This document shows positions 23,401 through 34,706 of a stretch of DNA of 64,000 nt, one piece after another. This stretch comes from Antedon bifida. Lineage: Eukaryota; Echinodermata; Crinoidea; Comatulida; Antedonidae. Made by a program: the position numbers and the translations under genes. Positions within the stretch are counted from its first letter, which is position 1; every line of letters starts with the position of its first letter. Below the pieces are notes generated by a model that did not search any database, had not been told where the DNA came from, and saw nothing but the letters and a program-made list of their open reading frames with translations. Where the stretch lies: positions 12,369,395 through 12,433,394 of the forward strand of contig OY727100.1 in assembly GCA_963402885.1 (NCBI GenBank), given 5' to 3'.

Positions 23401-26400
23401 AAAATGACATACCTTAACATAAGGTTCATAAGCTGTACCCCTTCTCCCTTTAGGAACCTGCCACGGTTTGAAGGCAACATTAATGCAGAACACATGCAGT
23501 TAAACAGGTTCTCCATCATCTCTATCTCTTCAGTAGTAGTTGGATCATGTCTTTTGAAACCCTACAGAAACATATTATATAATTAGTTTAGTGCATGAAA
23601 GAATTACTCTATAAATTACACCTCTTTTACCTGCATCATGTCTGGATAAATTTCCACTTGACTCAGTAACTGTATTAGTCTCAACTCCACATTTATGATT
23701 GTGAACGAAACCATGCAGATGGAGCAAAACTACAGTTACTATACAATGTATACTTCTACTACTTTTAAGCGCTGTCTACATTATAAAACTAGTTTGACAA
23801 AGTATGATATACCCAAATATGGTAGTGATATTCCCAAATATGGTAGTAATATGACATCATCATGTCCATATATGGGCACATTTTTTTTGGTCTCATAAAA
23901 TATGATAGTGTGGACAGATCTTTACTTTTTTTTGTTGATCCAATAGAACGAAAGTAGTAAAAATGTAATCAAAGGTTGTGAAACCATGAAAAACATGTCA
24001 CAGCGCCCTCAATAGCTTATAATAGGGTAAGAACTTACTGCAAGACGTTGAAGTAAAGAATCGATTCCATTGACTTCACCTAGTAACTCACGGTTTTCTG
24101 AAATAAGAAAGTTACACCAAATTAAACACACAATGGTTACATAGAGCTATAGATATATTATAAAAACTAGATGGTAAACTCCAATGCAATCACAGATCAA
24201 CAAGTGAGTCTAGAGTGAACATTGAGAGCTGCATCACATTGGCCAATCAGATACGCCAGTTTAAAGTAGCTCTCCGATAAACCTGTGTTGCAGCGTGTTC
24301 ATCATATCATATATGGCCCTTGTAGGCAACCAAAATCTATCATCTTTTAAATATTTTATAAAAACTGTATTTGGAAAAGAATAATGTGTTCATCATCTGT
24401 CAAAAGGTAATGGTTTAATAATAAAGTGGCAAGCTTTTTCACTTAAGTAGTTCTTAACTATATTGACTTAAGTAGAAAGATTGATAAATGCCAGCCTCTC
24501 TGTCCATACCTGGTGTATCCTGCAATAGAATAGCTAGTATTTCACTACAGTAAAGTTTGTTAGCGTCAAAAGCTAACTTTGATTTGAGTCTTTTCAACAG
24601 CCACTGCATTAAGCCCTGTTGGCCGGCATCTACACACATCTCAGGGCGAAACTCTGTCATATTTTCAATAATACCTATAAAAAAAAGCGCTTTTAATTTT
24701 AAATTTGAATATTATTATATCATCATGATAGACATGCAAGGATGTAAGTGAAAACAATTTTATCATGAGACAGCCAGAGGGCAGAGGCTTATACCAAAAT
24801 AATGAATAATTATTCTGACAATAAATCCATTTTGGGCAAAGATGCTATATAATTAGCTAGAGTCATAACTTCTATGTAATCTTTAAAAAAGTGATTCACC
24901 ACAGAGAAAGACAATGTGATATGGCTGAATCACCATTTTGCTCTGTTGGTTCACTTAGTTGGTTCTCTAGCCTTTATATAAACTTATAAACTCTTCCATT
25001 TTTGTAAAGGTGCTGTATAATTAGTTAGAGTCTTAACTCCAATGTAATCAGCTTACAAAAGTGATTCACCATGGAGAAGGGTCATATATATATCACCATT
25101 TTCAGTGTCCCTTGCTCTGTTGGCATCACTTACTGTAGTTCTCTAGCCTATATAGTTTTGTCAAAGATGCTGTATAATTAACTAGAGTGTTAACTCCTAT
25201 GTAATCACAGCTTTAAAAAAGTGATTCACCACAGAGAAAGACCATGCGATATGGCTGAATCTCAACTTTGCGGTGTCCTTACTCCGATGGCATCACTTAG
25301 TTCGCTATCTAGCTTTTATATAAACTCTTCCATTTTTGTCAAAGATGCTGTATAATTAACTGCATCACTATTTTGGTGTCCCTGCTCTGTTGGCATCACT
25401 TAGTTTGCTCTATAGCCTTTATATCAACTCTTTGATTTTTACCTAATGTGTTGTGAATGGCTTCTGATTCTTCTTTGAGATTGTCATCGAGTCTATCTAA
25501 ATTTTGTACTAATGTTGCCACTATTTGATCTTCAAGCTGAAACAAAAATATATAGAATATTTTAAAATACTAACTGTACAAGTAATTGTAAAAACTAAAT
25601 ACAAAATAGCATAAAGAAAACGTTTACAATACATCTTACTACAATCCCAAATATAAACACACTATTTTTATAAACTTGAGCATCTTTTTAACCTACAAAA
25701 GTAGAGGAGCTGGATCTAACCAATAGGTAATACATCTAAGATTTTGTACAGACAGATTTTCTGTTGTTTTATTTTCTTAAAAAAAGTAAGGAGTTCAACT
25801 GCAGTAGAATAATGTTTATTACTCGTCTACACTATCAACTACCATATTTAAGCATATCACTACCATATTTGGGTGCATCACACTTCTTTGGTCAAACTTG
25901 TTTGATAGTGTAGACAGAGCTTTACTCACCAGTGCATCAACTAGAGCCTCTGCTGCTTCCTCACTTTCATTTAAAGTATCAACATCTGTGAGTTCTTGTA
26001 GAAGGTCTATGACAGCAATAGAAATGTCTGTATTGCCATGAGAAATGAGTCCAAGTAAAGATTTTACTGCATTCAGATCCACCAGGTAATGGTACAGGTT
26101 TGGGTTAGTGGCTATGACATGCATTTCTTGGATTGCATCATTTAGATCCACTTCAGATGTCATGAATCTGCAAGAAAATAAATAATATAACACAACACCA
26201 CTTTTTGGTCAAAGTGGATAACTATTATGTGACATTAAAATGGTAATACTTTATACAACAAAACATGTTTAAGAATTATTTTTTCAGAGGGACTATACGT
26301 TATGAGTGTATGTATGTATTTAAAAACAATTTTAAATAAATTAATATCATATAAATATAGTAGCAACCATATACAGTTATACATATTGTTTTTAAGTTGC

Positions 26401-29400
26401 AATACATGATTGATTCCCTACTTTTCAGGCTGGTCTGGATATTTGATTCTCATTTCCTGGTTTTTGTAAACCTTTTTTTCAAATCTGAGTATAAGTTGTC
26501 TTAGGTCTGCCTCATCCATTGCAGGTCCCTAGATAAAAACAAGGTAAACAAAATACTTTTGGTTAAGCACATTTAAAAGAAATTAACTGTTTGTGGTTTA
26601 CTCATCAGCCCAAAGTTATCAACCATTGAAATAAAATTATAAATCAGTATAAACCAGTTATCTTGCTTTGCTAGCTTAAACCAGTTATCTTGCTTTGCTT
26701 GCATAAACCAGTTATCTTGCTGTGCTTGCATAAACCAGTTATCTTGCTTTTCTTGCATACACCAGTTATCTTGCTTTTCTTGCATACACCAGTTATCTTG
26801 CTTTGCTTGCATAAACCAGTTATCTTGCTGTGCTTGCATACCAAACCAGTTATCTATGGGCGGCCATTAGGGCCAAAATAGACAAACGTTGCCGTACGAA
26901 CAATTCCGCTCCCGTAAGGCAAACTAATGGCGTTAAAGACACAATTCCTCGAGTGACAAACAAATATTGCCGTACGGACACACAAACACATTGCCATATG
27001 AACAAATTGCCGTATGGTTAAATTGGCGTAAGGACAAACATTGGCGTAAGGACAAAAATTGGCGTAAGGACAAAAATTGCCGAAAGGACAAAATTGCCGA
27101 AAGGACAAAAATTGGCGTAAGGACAAAAATTGGCGTACGGTCTAACTAAATATAAACGTTGAGGGCAGCATAGTAATTTAAAACCACGTGACTGAAACCA
27201 CTCTGTTGTGTGTCCAGTCCTGATGGGGAATAAAAACATAATCATGGAAGGCTTCTAGCCAACAATATAGGCCAGCCGACAATAAGCCAGCCCACTTTTA
27301 TTTTTTCCAGCCAACAATAACTATGAAACACCGTTTGTGTATTTTTTACATTTTCTGTGTTACTTATGGTTTTTATGGTATTAAAAATGAAATATTTGTG
27401 AGAAAACGGCGGATTGCTCCTGGGAGTCACTTGCTGGGATTATACTAGGGTACCTCTTTAGTCGTCCAGTAAAAGTTGGAGTAGGCCTATGACCGCTGGT
27501 CCCGTTTACTCAGCCCTCATCTTTTAAATCTGAGTGTAACTCAATTACGATTTTTAATATTATAGTGAAATTTGATACTGTATTTGTGAGAAAACGGCGG
27601 ATTGCTCCTGGGAGTTACTTGGTGGGATTATACTAGGGTACCTCCTTAGTCGTCCAGTATAAGTTAAAGTAGGACCGCTGGTCCCGTTTACTCAGCATTT
27701 ATCTTTTAAATCTGAGTGTAACTCAATTACGATTTTTAGTATTTATCTTTTGAATTGTATACTGTATTTGTGAGAAAACGGCGGATTTAAAAGATGAGGG
27801 CTGAGTAAACGGGACCAGTGGTCATACTCTAACTTTCACTGGACGACTAAGGAGGTACCCTAGTATAATCCCACCAAGTGACTCCCAGGAGCAATCCGCC
27901 GTTTTCTCACAAATAGCCTACAGTATAAAATTTCACTATATATAAAAAATCGTAATTGAGTTACACTCAGATTTTTAAAAGATAAATGCTGAGTAAACGG
28001 GACCAGTGGTCATACTTTAACTTATACTGGACGACCAAGGAGGTACCCTAGTATAATGCCACCAAGTAACTCCCATGAGCATTCCGCCGTTTTCTCACAA
28101 ATACAGTATCAAATTTCACTATAATATTAAAAATCATAATTGAGTTACACTTAGATTTAAAAGATGAAGGCTGAGTAAACGGGAACACTACAGCGGTCCT
28201 ACTCTAACTTATACTGGACGACTAAGGGTACCCTAGTATAATCCCACCAAGTGACTCCCAGGAGCAATCCGCCGTTTTCTCACAAATATTTAATTTCTAA
28301 TACCATAAAAACCATAAGTAACACTGAAAATGTAAAAAATACACAAACGGTGTTTCATAGTTATTGTTTTGGCTGGAAAAAATAAAAGTGGGAAGGCTTA
28401 TTGTCGGCTGGCCTATATTGTTGGCCTTCCATGATTATGTTTTTATTCCTCATCAGGACTGGACACACAGAGTGGTTTCAGTCACGTGGTTTTAAATTAC
28501 TATGCTGCCCTCAACGTTTATATTTAGTTAGACTGTACGCCAATTTTTGTCCTTTCGGCAATTTTGTCCTTTCGGCAATTTTTGTCCTTACGCCAATTTT
28601 TGTCCTTACGCCAATGTTTGTCCTTACGCCAATTTAACCATACGGCAATTTGTTCATATGGCAATGTGTTTGTGTGTCCGTACGGCAATATTTGTTTGTC
28701 ACTCGAGGAATTATGTCTTTAACGCCATTAATTTGCCTTACGGGAGCGGAATTGTTCGTACGGCAACGTTTGTCTATTTTGGCCCTAATGGCCGCCCATA
28801 GTTATCTTGCTTTTCTTGCATAAACCAGTTATCTTGCTTTTCTTGCATACACCAGTTATCTTGCTTTTCTTGCATAAACCAGTTATCTTGCTGTGCTTGC
28901 ATAAACCAGTTATCTTGCTTTGCTTGCATAAACCTGTTATCTTGCTTTTCTTGCATACACCAGTTATCTTGGTTTGCTTGCATAAACCAGTTATCTTGCT
29001 TTGCTTGCATAAACCTGTTATCTTGCTTTGATTGCATAAACCTGTTATCTTGCTTTGCTTGCATAAACCAGTTATCTTGCTTTTCTTGCATACACCAGTT
29101 ATCTTGCTTTTCTTGCATACACCAGTTATCTTGCTTTGCTTGCATAAACCAGTTATCTTGCTGTGCTTGCATACCAAACCAGTTATCTTGCTTTTCTTGC
29201 ATAAACCAGTTATCTTGCTTTTCTTGCATACACCAGTTATCTTGCTTTTCTTGCATAAACCAGTTATCTTGCTGTGCTTGCATAAACCAGTTATCTTGCT
29301 TTGCTTGCATAAACCTGTTATCTTGCTTTTCTTGCATACACCAGTTATCTTGGTTTGCTTGCATAAACCAGTTATCTTGCTTTGCTTGCATAAACCTGTT

Positions 29401-31554
29401 ATCTTGCTTTGATTGCATAAACCTGTTATCTTGCTTTGCTTGCACAAACCAGTTATTCTGCTTTATTCTGCTTTGCTTGCATAAACCAGTTATTCTGCTT
29501 TGCTTGCATAAACCTGTTATCTTGCTTTGCTTGCATAAACCAGTTATTCTGCTTTGCTTGCATAAACCAGTTATTCTGCTTTGCTTGCATAAACCAGTTA
29601 TTCTGCTTTGCTTGCATAAACCAGTTATTCTGCTTTGCTTGCATAAACCAGTTATCTTGCTTTGCTTGCATAAACCAGTTATCTTGCTTTGCTAGCTTAA
29701 ACCAGTTATCCTGCTTTGCTTGCATAAACCTTTTATCTTGCTTTGCTAGCATAAACCATTAATCTGCCTTTGCTTGCACAAACCAGTTATCTTGCTTTGC
29801 TTGCACAAACCAGTTATCTTGCTTTGCTTGCATAAACCAGTTATCTTGCTTTGCTTGCATAAACCAGTTATCATGCTTTGCTTGCACAAACCAGTTATCT
29901 TGCTTTGCTTGCATAAACCAGTTATCATGCTTTGCTTGCACAAACCAGTTATTGCTTTGCTTGCATAAACCAGTTATCTTCCTTTGCTTGCACAAACCAG
30001 TTAAGTTATCTTGCTTTGCTTGCATAAACTAGTTATCTTCCTTTGCTTGCACAAACCAGTTAAATTATCTTGCTTTGCTTGCATAAACCAGTTATCTTCC
30101 TTTGCTTGCACAAACCAGTTAAATTATCTTGCTTTGCTTGCATAAACAAATTAAAAATAGATAAAGTACTGAAATTAGGCTGATCAGCCTGCTGTCAGAA
30201 CATTAATTTACTGTTATATATTGTACTGTAATATATTCATTAAATTAAATAATTGATTTGTTTGAATGTTAAATATTTTAAATTTGTCCTTACATCGGGT
30301 TCTTGTTCCACCATGCGTAGTATCTTTTCTCTTTCTTCTTCTGTAAGTTCATTGCCGGTCACTTCACCGGCTGACCGCTTCAATTTTGATAATTTGTCAA
30401 CAGATGTTTCATCATTTGTTGTTTTTCTTTTCAAGTCTGGCTTGTCAGGCTGTGATATAATTAAATATACATAATTTAATAACTAGAATATAATAAATAA
30501 TACAGACTGTGAAAGTGAAACAGGTGTTTATCTAATGTAATGTAGATCTAATCGGATTCCCATCTATGATCTAGGACTAGGCCTAGCCTAGGCCTAATCT
30601 AGCCTAGGTAGGGCCGGTAACGGGACGATTCGGCCCTGAGACGATTCGGCCCGGGACGATTCGGCCCTGGGACGATTCGGCCCGGGACTATTCGGCCCGG
30701 GACGATTCGGCCCTGAGACGATTCGGCACACTTACATTTATCGGCTTTGATATGCATTTATAAGCATAAAATAAGCTTTTTTCCCCAAACTTTATTTTCA
30801 GAGAGACTATGGGGTAGCACTACTAGGGATAAAGATGCAATAAAGCAAACATTTTGAAAACATTGTCGAAAATAATCATTTTTTAGTCACGCGAACGATG
30901 TAAATAAGTTACGCCCTCTGTTGGCCGCTTGGCGAATGCACGAAATAAACAAGGTTTTCGAAGTAATAAATTGAATATAAAATTACGTTTTTTTAGTAAT
31001 TTATTATATATATTATATCAACTTTGTCAATATCAATAAAATACGGATTGTTAAACACCTTTAAAAACTTGATAAATAAAAAAAAAATGAATATGAATTT
31101 GGTCTAAAGTGAGACGTTTCGGCCCACAAAGTGGGATGTTTCGGCCCAAAAGTGGGCCGAATCGTCCCACCAAAAGTGGGCCGAATAGTCCCGGGCCGAA
31201 TCGTCTCAGGGCCGAATCGTCCCTGAACCGTAGGGCCTAGCCTAGCTAGCTAGGATACTTTAATAAATAACATGATGTCCGCCTGGTTTGGCAAAAAGAA
31301 AATTTCAATAATAAGGTCGATCGCGCAGCCCATACACGCGCTAGGCCAGGCCATCCAATCCAAACAACAATGCACATTCTTTTCTAACAGAAGCTGCAGA
31401 CAAAGTCTTCTTCCCGCCGCGGACGATTCGATACAACATCGTCATCGAACACGGACCAGGTCCAGCTAAAACTAGCCTAGCAAATTTGTAAAAAAAATTG
31501 TATTTTTAGTACGAAAAAACTTACGTTAAAGCGTAGTAATTCTCCAACATCCAT
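20465..31554 (-). CDS. CTNNBL1: Beta-catenin-like protein 1 (armadillo-type, spliceosome-associated)
   Basis: Twelve exons on the minus strand, 5' to 3': 31554-31525, 30449-30294, 26528-26422, 26167-25930, 25536-25443, 24674-24510, 24097-24039, 23561-23413, 22783-22602, 22398-22220, 21235-21022 and 20553-20465. All phases match, giving about 553 aa against 563 in human. Recognised segments include MDVGELL at the start, QEMHVIATNPNLYHYLVDLN, DLLQELTDVDTL, EFRPEMC, QWLLKRLKSK, FDANKLYCSEILAILLQD, ENRELLGE, RFLKGEGVQLMNLMLR, SALKVLDHAM, ENDHAKVDRLMELHFKYL and YYLRRLDAGLFTLQ. The family folds into armadillo-like repeats and acts in the nucleus with the Prp19/CDC5L splicing complex. The acidic, Lys/Arg-rich N-terminus is shorter than in vertebrates; exon 2 has a possible nuclear signal (LKRKTTND). 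Intron 2 (3.8 kb) holds the 27-bp satellite and a foldback element; intron 1 holds a second foldback element. Confidence 0.95.
20573..20757. repeat. Degenerate tandem repeat, about 50-60 bp units
   Basis: 'cagtggaaaatattact ... aaagccctgttcacactgaac' is repeated three to four times in the last intron of CTNNBL1. Confidence 0.75.
21640..21680 (-). repeat. Possible SINE tRNA-derived tail
   Basis: The minus strand reads CCGGGTTCAAATCTCAG followed by TTGGGCGACTTTTTC, a B-box-like motif as found in tRNA-derived SINEs. No intact A box nearby. Confidence 0.35.
22845..23070. repeat. Dispersed SINE-like repeat
   Basis: Contains the reverse complement of the 14665-14700 block and 'gtacactgggcc...tatagccc', also seen at 13525-13565. 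CTNNBL1 intron 8, between the exons at 23561-23413 and 22783-22602. Confidence 0.45.
23768..23921. repeat. MITE family B copy
   Basis: Starts AGCGCTGTCTAC, ends GTGTGGACAGATCT, flanked by TTA on both sides. CTNNBL1 intron 7, between the exons at 24097-24039 and 23561-23413. Confidence 0.8.
24836..25400. repeat. About 170-bp tandem repeat, four diverged copies
   Basis: 'gatgctgtataattaactag' and variants start near 24840, 25009, 25166 and 25345, each followed by 'gtgattcacca' and 'tcacttagtt...tctctagcc'. CTNNBL1 intron 5. Confidence 0.8.
25822..25921. repeat. MITE family B copy, internally deleted
   Basis: Two 'accatatttgg/aagc' blocks between 'gtctacactatcaac' and 'tagtgtagacagagct', flanked by TTA. 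It lies 9 bp from the donor of CTNNBL1 exon 4. Confidence 0.8.
26650..26848. repeat. 27-bp minisatellite, left part
   Basis: Units of 27 bp with the core ACCAGTTATCTTGCT and TGCTTGCATAA, about seven copies. It is split from 28807-30150 by the foldback element. It lies in CTNNBL1 intron 2. Confidence 0.95.
26855..28800. mobile_element. 1.95-kb palindromic foldback element inserted in the 27-bp satellite
   Basis: Starts TATGGGCGGCCATTAGGGCC and ends with its exact reverse complement. GTTATC flanks both sides (26849-26854 and 28801-28806). The two halves are inverted copies along almost the whole length. Each outer arm contains about seven 17-18-bp tandem units (ATTGGCGTAAGGACAAA type, 27018-27140 and 28536-28640). 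Each inner arm contains two or more direct units of about 186 bp (AGAAAACGGCGG at 27401, 27589 and 27773; inverted at about 27898, 28082 and 28270). No transposase frame was seen, so it is non-autonomous. The uninterrupted satellite sequence at 29169-29230 gives the empty site. Confidence 0.92.
28807..30150. repeat. 27-bp minisatellite, right part, with higher-order repeat
   Basis: About 48 units. A 14-unit block of 381 bp is duplicated: the unit variants after 28801 recur in the same order after 29182. Because 27 is a multiple of three, long open frames run through on both strands (9-residue repeat MQAKQDNWF on the minus strand). Units near 29990-30150 decay into 60-bp pairs. Confidence 0.95.
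30615..31230. mobile_element. 616-bp foldback element with GACGATTCGGCC tandem arms
   Basis: Left arm 30615-30730 has seven units of about 17 bp (GGGACGATTCGGCCC, with variants GAGACG and GGGACT). The right arm (about 31105-31230) is the inverse, with the units GGGCCGAATCGTCTCA and GGGCCGAATCGTCCC. The ends CGGTAACGGGACG and CGTCCCTGAACCG are flanked by TAGGGC (30609-30614 and 31231-31236). The central 370 bp is AT-rich and non-coding. CTNNBL1 intron 1. Confidence 0.85.
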
Positions 31555-31885
31555 TGTTTGTAATTGTAGATGATTTTTATGATATGTAAATGCTCTTTAT
31601 GATTTTCAATAAGAATTTAAAACTAAAAACATGCGATATAAATCACACGTACAAACAACAATCGCTCGACTTCTTTAATTTTCTAAAAAAAAATTATCAC
31701 CGATAGAGGGCCTCCTCTGAAAATCCTGGATTATTTTTTCCAGGCCATCCTTTTTTAAAGAAGACTGTTTTGACCATGGTTATTTACCTGTTGAAATTTC
31801 TATTTTCTGAATTTTGAACTTAAAAGTAGCACTATTTGCAACATTAGATTTTCATCTTGCTATTAAACATAATTTTGGGGTTAAT
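31555..31885. promoter_or_regulatory. Shared head-to-head intergenic region CTNNBL1 / STRAD
   Basis: Only about 330 bp separate the two divergent start codons. No TATA box at an obvious position. A bidirectional promoter is inferred from position alone. Confidence 0.5.
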
Positions 31886-32932
31886 ATGGTTGTCTACGAA
31901 CCAGATGCCAGTCATTATAAATTGCTGTCAAACATTGGGCTAGGGCTCGGCCTAGCTAATGCAGTTTATGTAGCTCACCACACGCCATCGAGCACTTTTG
32001 TTGCCGTGCGGAAAACGAATTTAGATTCGGACACCACATCATTTACAAACTTGCAACATGAGTTTCATCAGAAGAGGCTTTTACAGCATGAACATCTTCT
32101 TACCTATCATTGCGCATTTGTAAGTGATCACGAATTATGGGAAGTTATGCCGCTTATGAATTACGGATCTGCGCAAGACATTGTTGCAGCAAACTTTCCG
32201 GATGGATTGGATGAAATTTCGATTGCGTACCTAATCCGTGATGTTCTTACAGCACTTGATTACATTCACAAGATGGGATTTATTCATCGCAGTATCAAAA
32301 GCAGTCACATTCTCCTGTCACAAAATGGTCATATTGTTGTAACTGGACTCAACACAGCAGTGAGCATGGTCAAGGATGGTCAGCGACTGCGAGCAATTCA
32401 TGATTTTCCGAGCAAAGCTGTCAAAAACTTACAATGGCTTGCTCCAGAAATACTAGAGCAGAATTTACTTGGTTACGACACAAAAAGCGATATCTACAGT
32501 GTTGGAATTACAGCATGCGAACTAGCCAATGGCTGCATACCATTTTCAGATATGGTATCAACTAAAATGTTACTGGAGAAAATCAATGGCACCACACCAA
32601 AACTGTTGGATGCTACCACTCTTGGAGAGGAACAATTAATGTCCCAGGCTGATTCAGGTATAGGAAGTGGCACAGTTGGCAACCGCCCATCGTCAAGTAG
32701 AAACAGTTCAAACCCCTATACAAGAGTGTTTTCAGCGCAATTCCATCAATTTATTGACGTCTGTTTGCAGAGAGATCCTATGGAGAGGCCGAGTGCTGCC
32801 ATGCTATTGGCTCATCCCTTTTTTAAGCAGGTTAAGAAACGAACAAGTGAATTAATAACCTCTATATTACAATATTTAAAACCAATAACAGACACAGAAC
32901 AGCAACAGAAGGGGATTGATGGACAGTATTAA
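31886..32932 (+). CDS. STRADA/STRADB-like: STE20-related adaptor pseudokinase (STRAD), intronless
   Basis: A single open frame of 348 aa from the first in-frame ATG. The kinase fold matches STRAD: LYS-loop TFVAVRKTNL, MNYGSAQDIV, DYIHKMGFIHRSIKSSHILL, GQRLRAIHDFPSK, WLAPEILEQNLLGYDTKSDIYSVGITACELANGCIPF, ADSGIGSG, FSAQFHQFIDVCLQRDP and ERPSAAMLLAHPFFKQ. Catalytic residues are replaced: the VAIK lysine position is Arg42, HRD is HRS (134-136), and DFG is G-L-N (154-156). This fits the known pseudokinase role as allosteric activator of LKB1 together with MO25. The C-terminal WEF-type MO25-binding motif of vertebrate STRAD-alpha is absent (ends GIDGQY). Vertebrate homologues have many introns; none is seen here, so an expressed retrocopy that replaced or duplicated the parent is possible. 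The frame is intact. Confidence 0.92.
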   Translation: MVVYEPDASHYKLLSNIGLGLGLANAVYVAHHTPSSTFVAVRKTNLDSDTTSFTNLQHEFHQKRLLQHEHLLTYHCAFVSDHELWEVMPLMNYGSAQDIVAANFPDGLDEISIAYLIRDVLTALDYIHKMGFIHRSIKSSHILLSQNGHIVVTGLNTAVSMVKDGQRLRAIHDFPSKAVKNLQWLAPEILEQNLLGYDTKSDIYSVGITACELANGCIPFSDMVSTKMLLEKINGTTPKLLDATTLGEEQLMSQADSGIGSGTVGNRPSSSRNSSNPYTRVFSAQFHQFIDVCLQRDPMERPSAAMLLAHPFFKQVKKRTSELITSILQYLKPITDTEQQQKGIDGQY

Positions 32933-34700
32933 ATTGCTCATTAAATAATCTCATTCAATGTTTAAACATAAAAAAATGATGGTCATATAGATTATTTAAA
33001 TGTATTTCAGTATGTAATCTGCATTTTATTGACCTTTATTTAACTAAAACTATAATTTTCAAGCCTGTAGGGTGGCTTTTTCTTGAAATTTCCATTTCAT
33101 ATTAGCAGTGAAAGTATGGTAAATAATTAATGTCTAACTAGCCTAGCTCATGAGTGTTTGCCCTTTTTGTGGAAAAACGAACCCCAATGTAAAAATCTTA
33201 TCTTGTTACAGGGTTGGTTTCAATTGCATTAAATGGATAAATTGTACTTGAATTAAGAAAAATGGTGAACCATGATAATGTCACTAATTTCAAGTAAAAC
33301 TAGATGATAAACAAAGGGAATTTCCCTATGTTTGGTAGAGTTTAAAAAAATAATACTGTATGTAAAAATATATAAGAAATGTTTACAGAGGCACAGAGGT
33401 ATTTTAGGAAAGGACATTATATATATTTTCTTAGCTGTTGCCTGATTGATAATAACCTAACATTAAAAAAAATGTCCTATACTCACTGAATATTCCATAT
33501 TTTCAACTTACCTTCCAAAATGCATTCCACATTCATCAATGTGAATTTAAACTGAATTCAATTTCTTCTCCATACTAATTATTATTTAACAAATAGTTGT
33601 ATAAACCTATGATAATAATATATTATAGAAAATATTATTAGTCAGTTATATATTATTGTCAAACAATAAATGTTAATAGAAATTTATGACTTCAATTTTA
33701 GAGTATAGTTTGATTATAAATATTAAATGTATTACATGTCAAAATGTAAATAGTCTATTGTTATATACACTGTATAATTGTTTTTCTTCCAAAGTCTAAT
33801 GTCTGAATTTAGCCTAAATTAGGGAGTGGGATTACACTAGCATCTTCTGAAAGAGTAGAGGTAAATGCAGTGCTTATCATTGTGTTGTGTTGTGGTCAGA
33901 TTTTTTTTTTCTTCTGGCCAGCAGTAGTTGGTGATTTTGTCTATTTTTACCTCTAAGGATAATATAATCAATCTATGATTCATCCTACATTTAATGTTAT
34001 GTTTCGTTTTTTTTTTGTTATTTGGACTTTTGTATACTGTATATCTTGACTATGATATCTCCAGAATAACAGAGAAAAAACACAAAAAAACGCTATTTAT
34101 TTTAGAATAAATGGTTAAAGGCGTTGGCGGCGTTCCATAGATATTATAATAAGCAAACAACACTGAAAACCTAGCTGCTAGGCCTAAACTAAACAGAATA
34201 TTACGGTGCAAAATGTGAATATTTTGGAAAGAGAAGATCTAAGTTATAAACATAAAACAGATATATTATTATTTATTGAATTTCAGTAAAATTTAAGATG
34301 TAGTTGTACAATAATATCCATAAAAATAGTAACAAACCTAGGCCATTACGACGAGGATGTTTGGTTTAAGATAAAGTACGCGGAAGAAATCGTTTTTAGT
34401 TGCTGATGAGGTTTTCTTGATAGTCGGTTCGTTCTTTCTTCATTACGGTACAGTAGGTAAGATTTTTGTATATACAGTTAACATATTGTGGCAATGTGTT
34501 TAATCAAATATTGTAATAATAAGAAAAATAATGTCATGAGTGAAGTTCTATTGAAAATTAATTTATTAGGCTAATAATAATTATTATGAATATGAATTAA
34601 ATTATTTTCATATCTATCTTTTTTTTTAACTACAGCACAATCATGGTTACAGGTTAAGAAGTCCCATACCAAATACTTAATACATACATGGCAAAAATTG
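32933..34700. other. Intergenic, nothing recognised
   Basis: AT-rich, with several AATAAA-like signals after STRAD (for example 33666) and poly-T tracts at 33900 and 34010. No conserved exon or repeat family recognised. Confidence 0.5.
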
Positions 34701-34706
34701 ATTACA

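Noticed and set aside
28774-29445. 220-codon minus-strand frames with a 9-residue repeat
   Set aside because: Product of a 27-bp satellite inside a CTNNBL1 intron, open in several frames at once; no start context or family.
26650-30150. CRISPR-like appearance of regular repeats
   Set aside because: Units are contiguous without unique spacers, in a eukaryotic intron.
31272-31469. 65-codon open frame upstream of CTNNBL1 exon 1 region
   Set aside because: Lies in CTNNBL1 intron 1 on the opposite strand next to a foldback element; no recognisable protein features.
31814-31885. N-terminal extension of STRAD
   Set aside because: It would start at TTG; the first ATG in frame is at 31886 and gives the family-like N-terminus.
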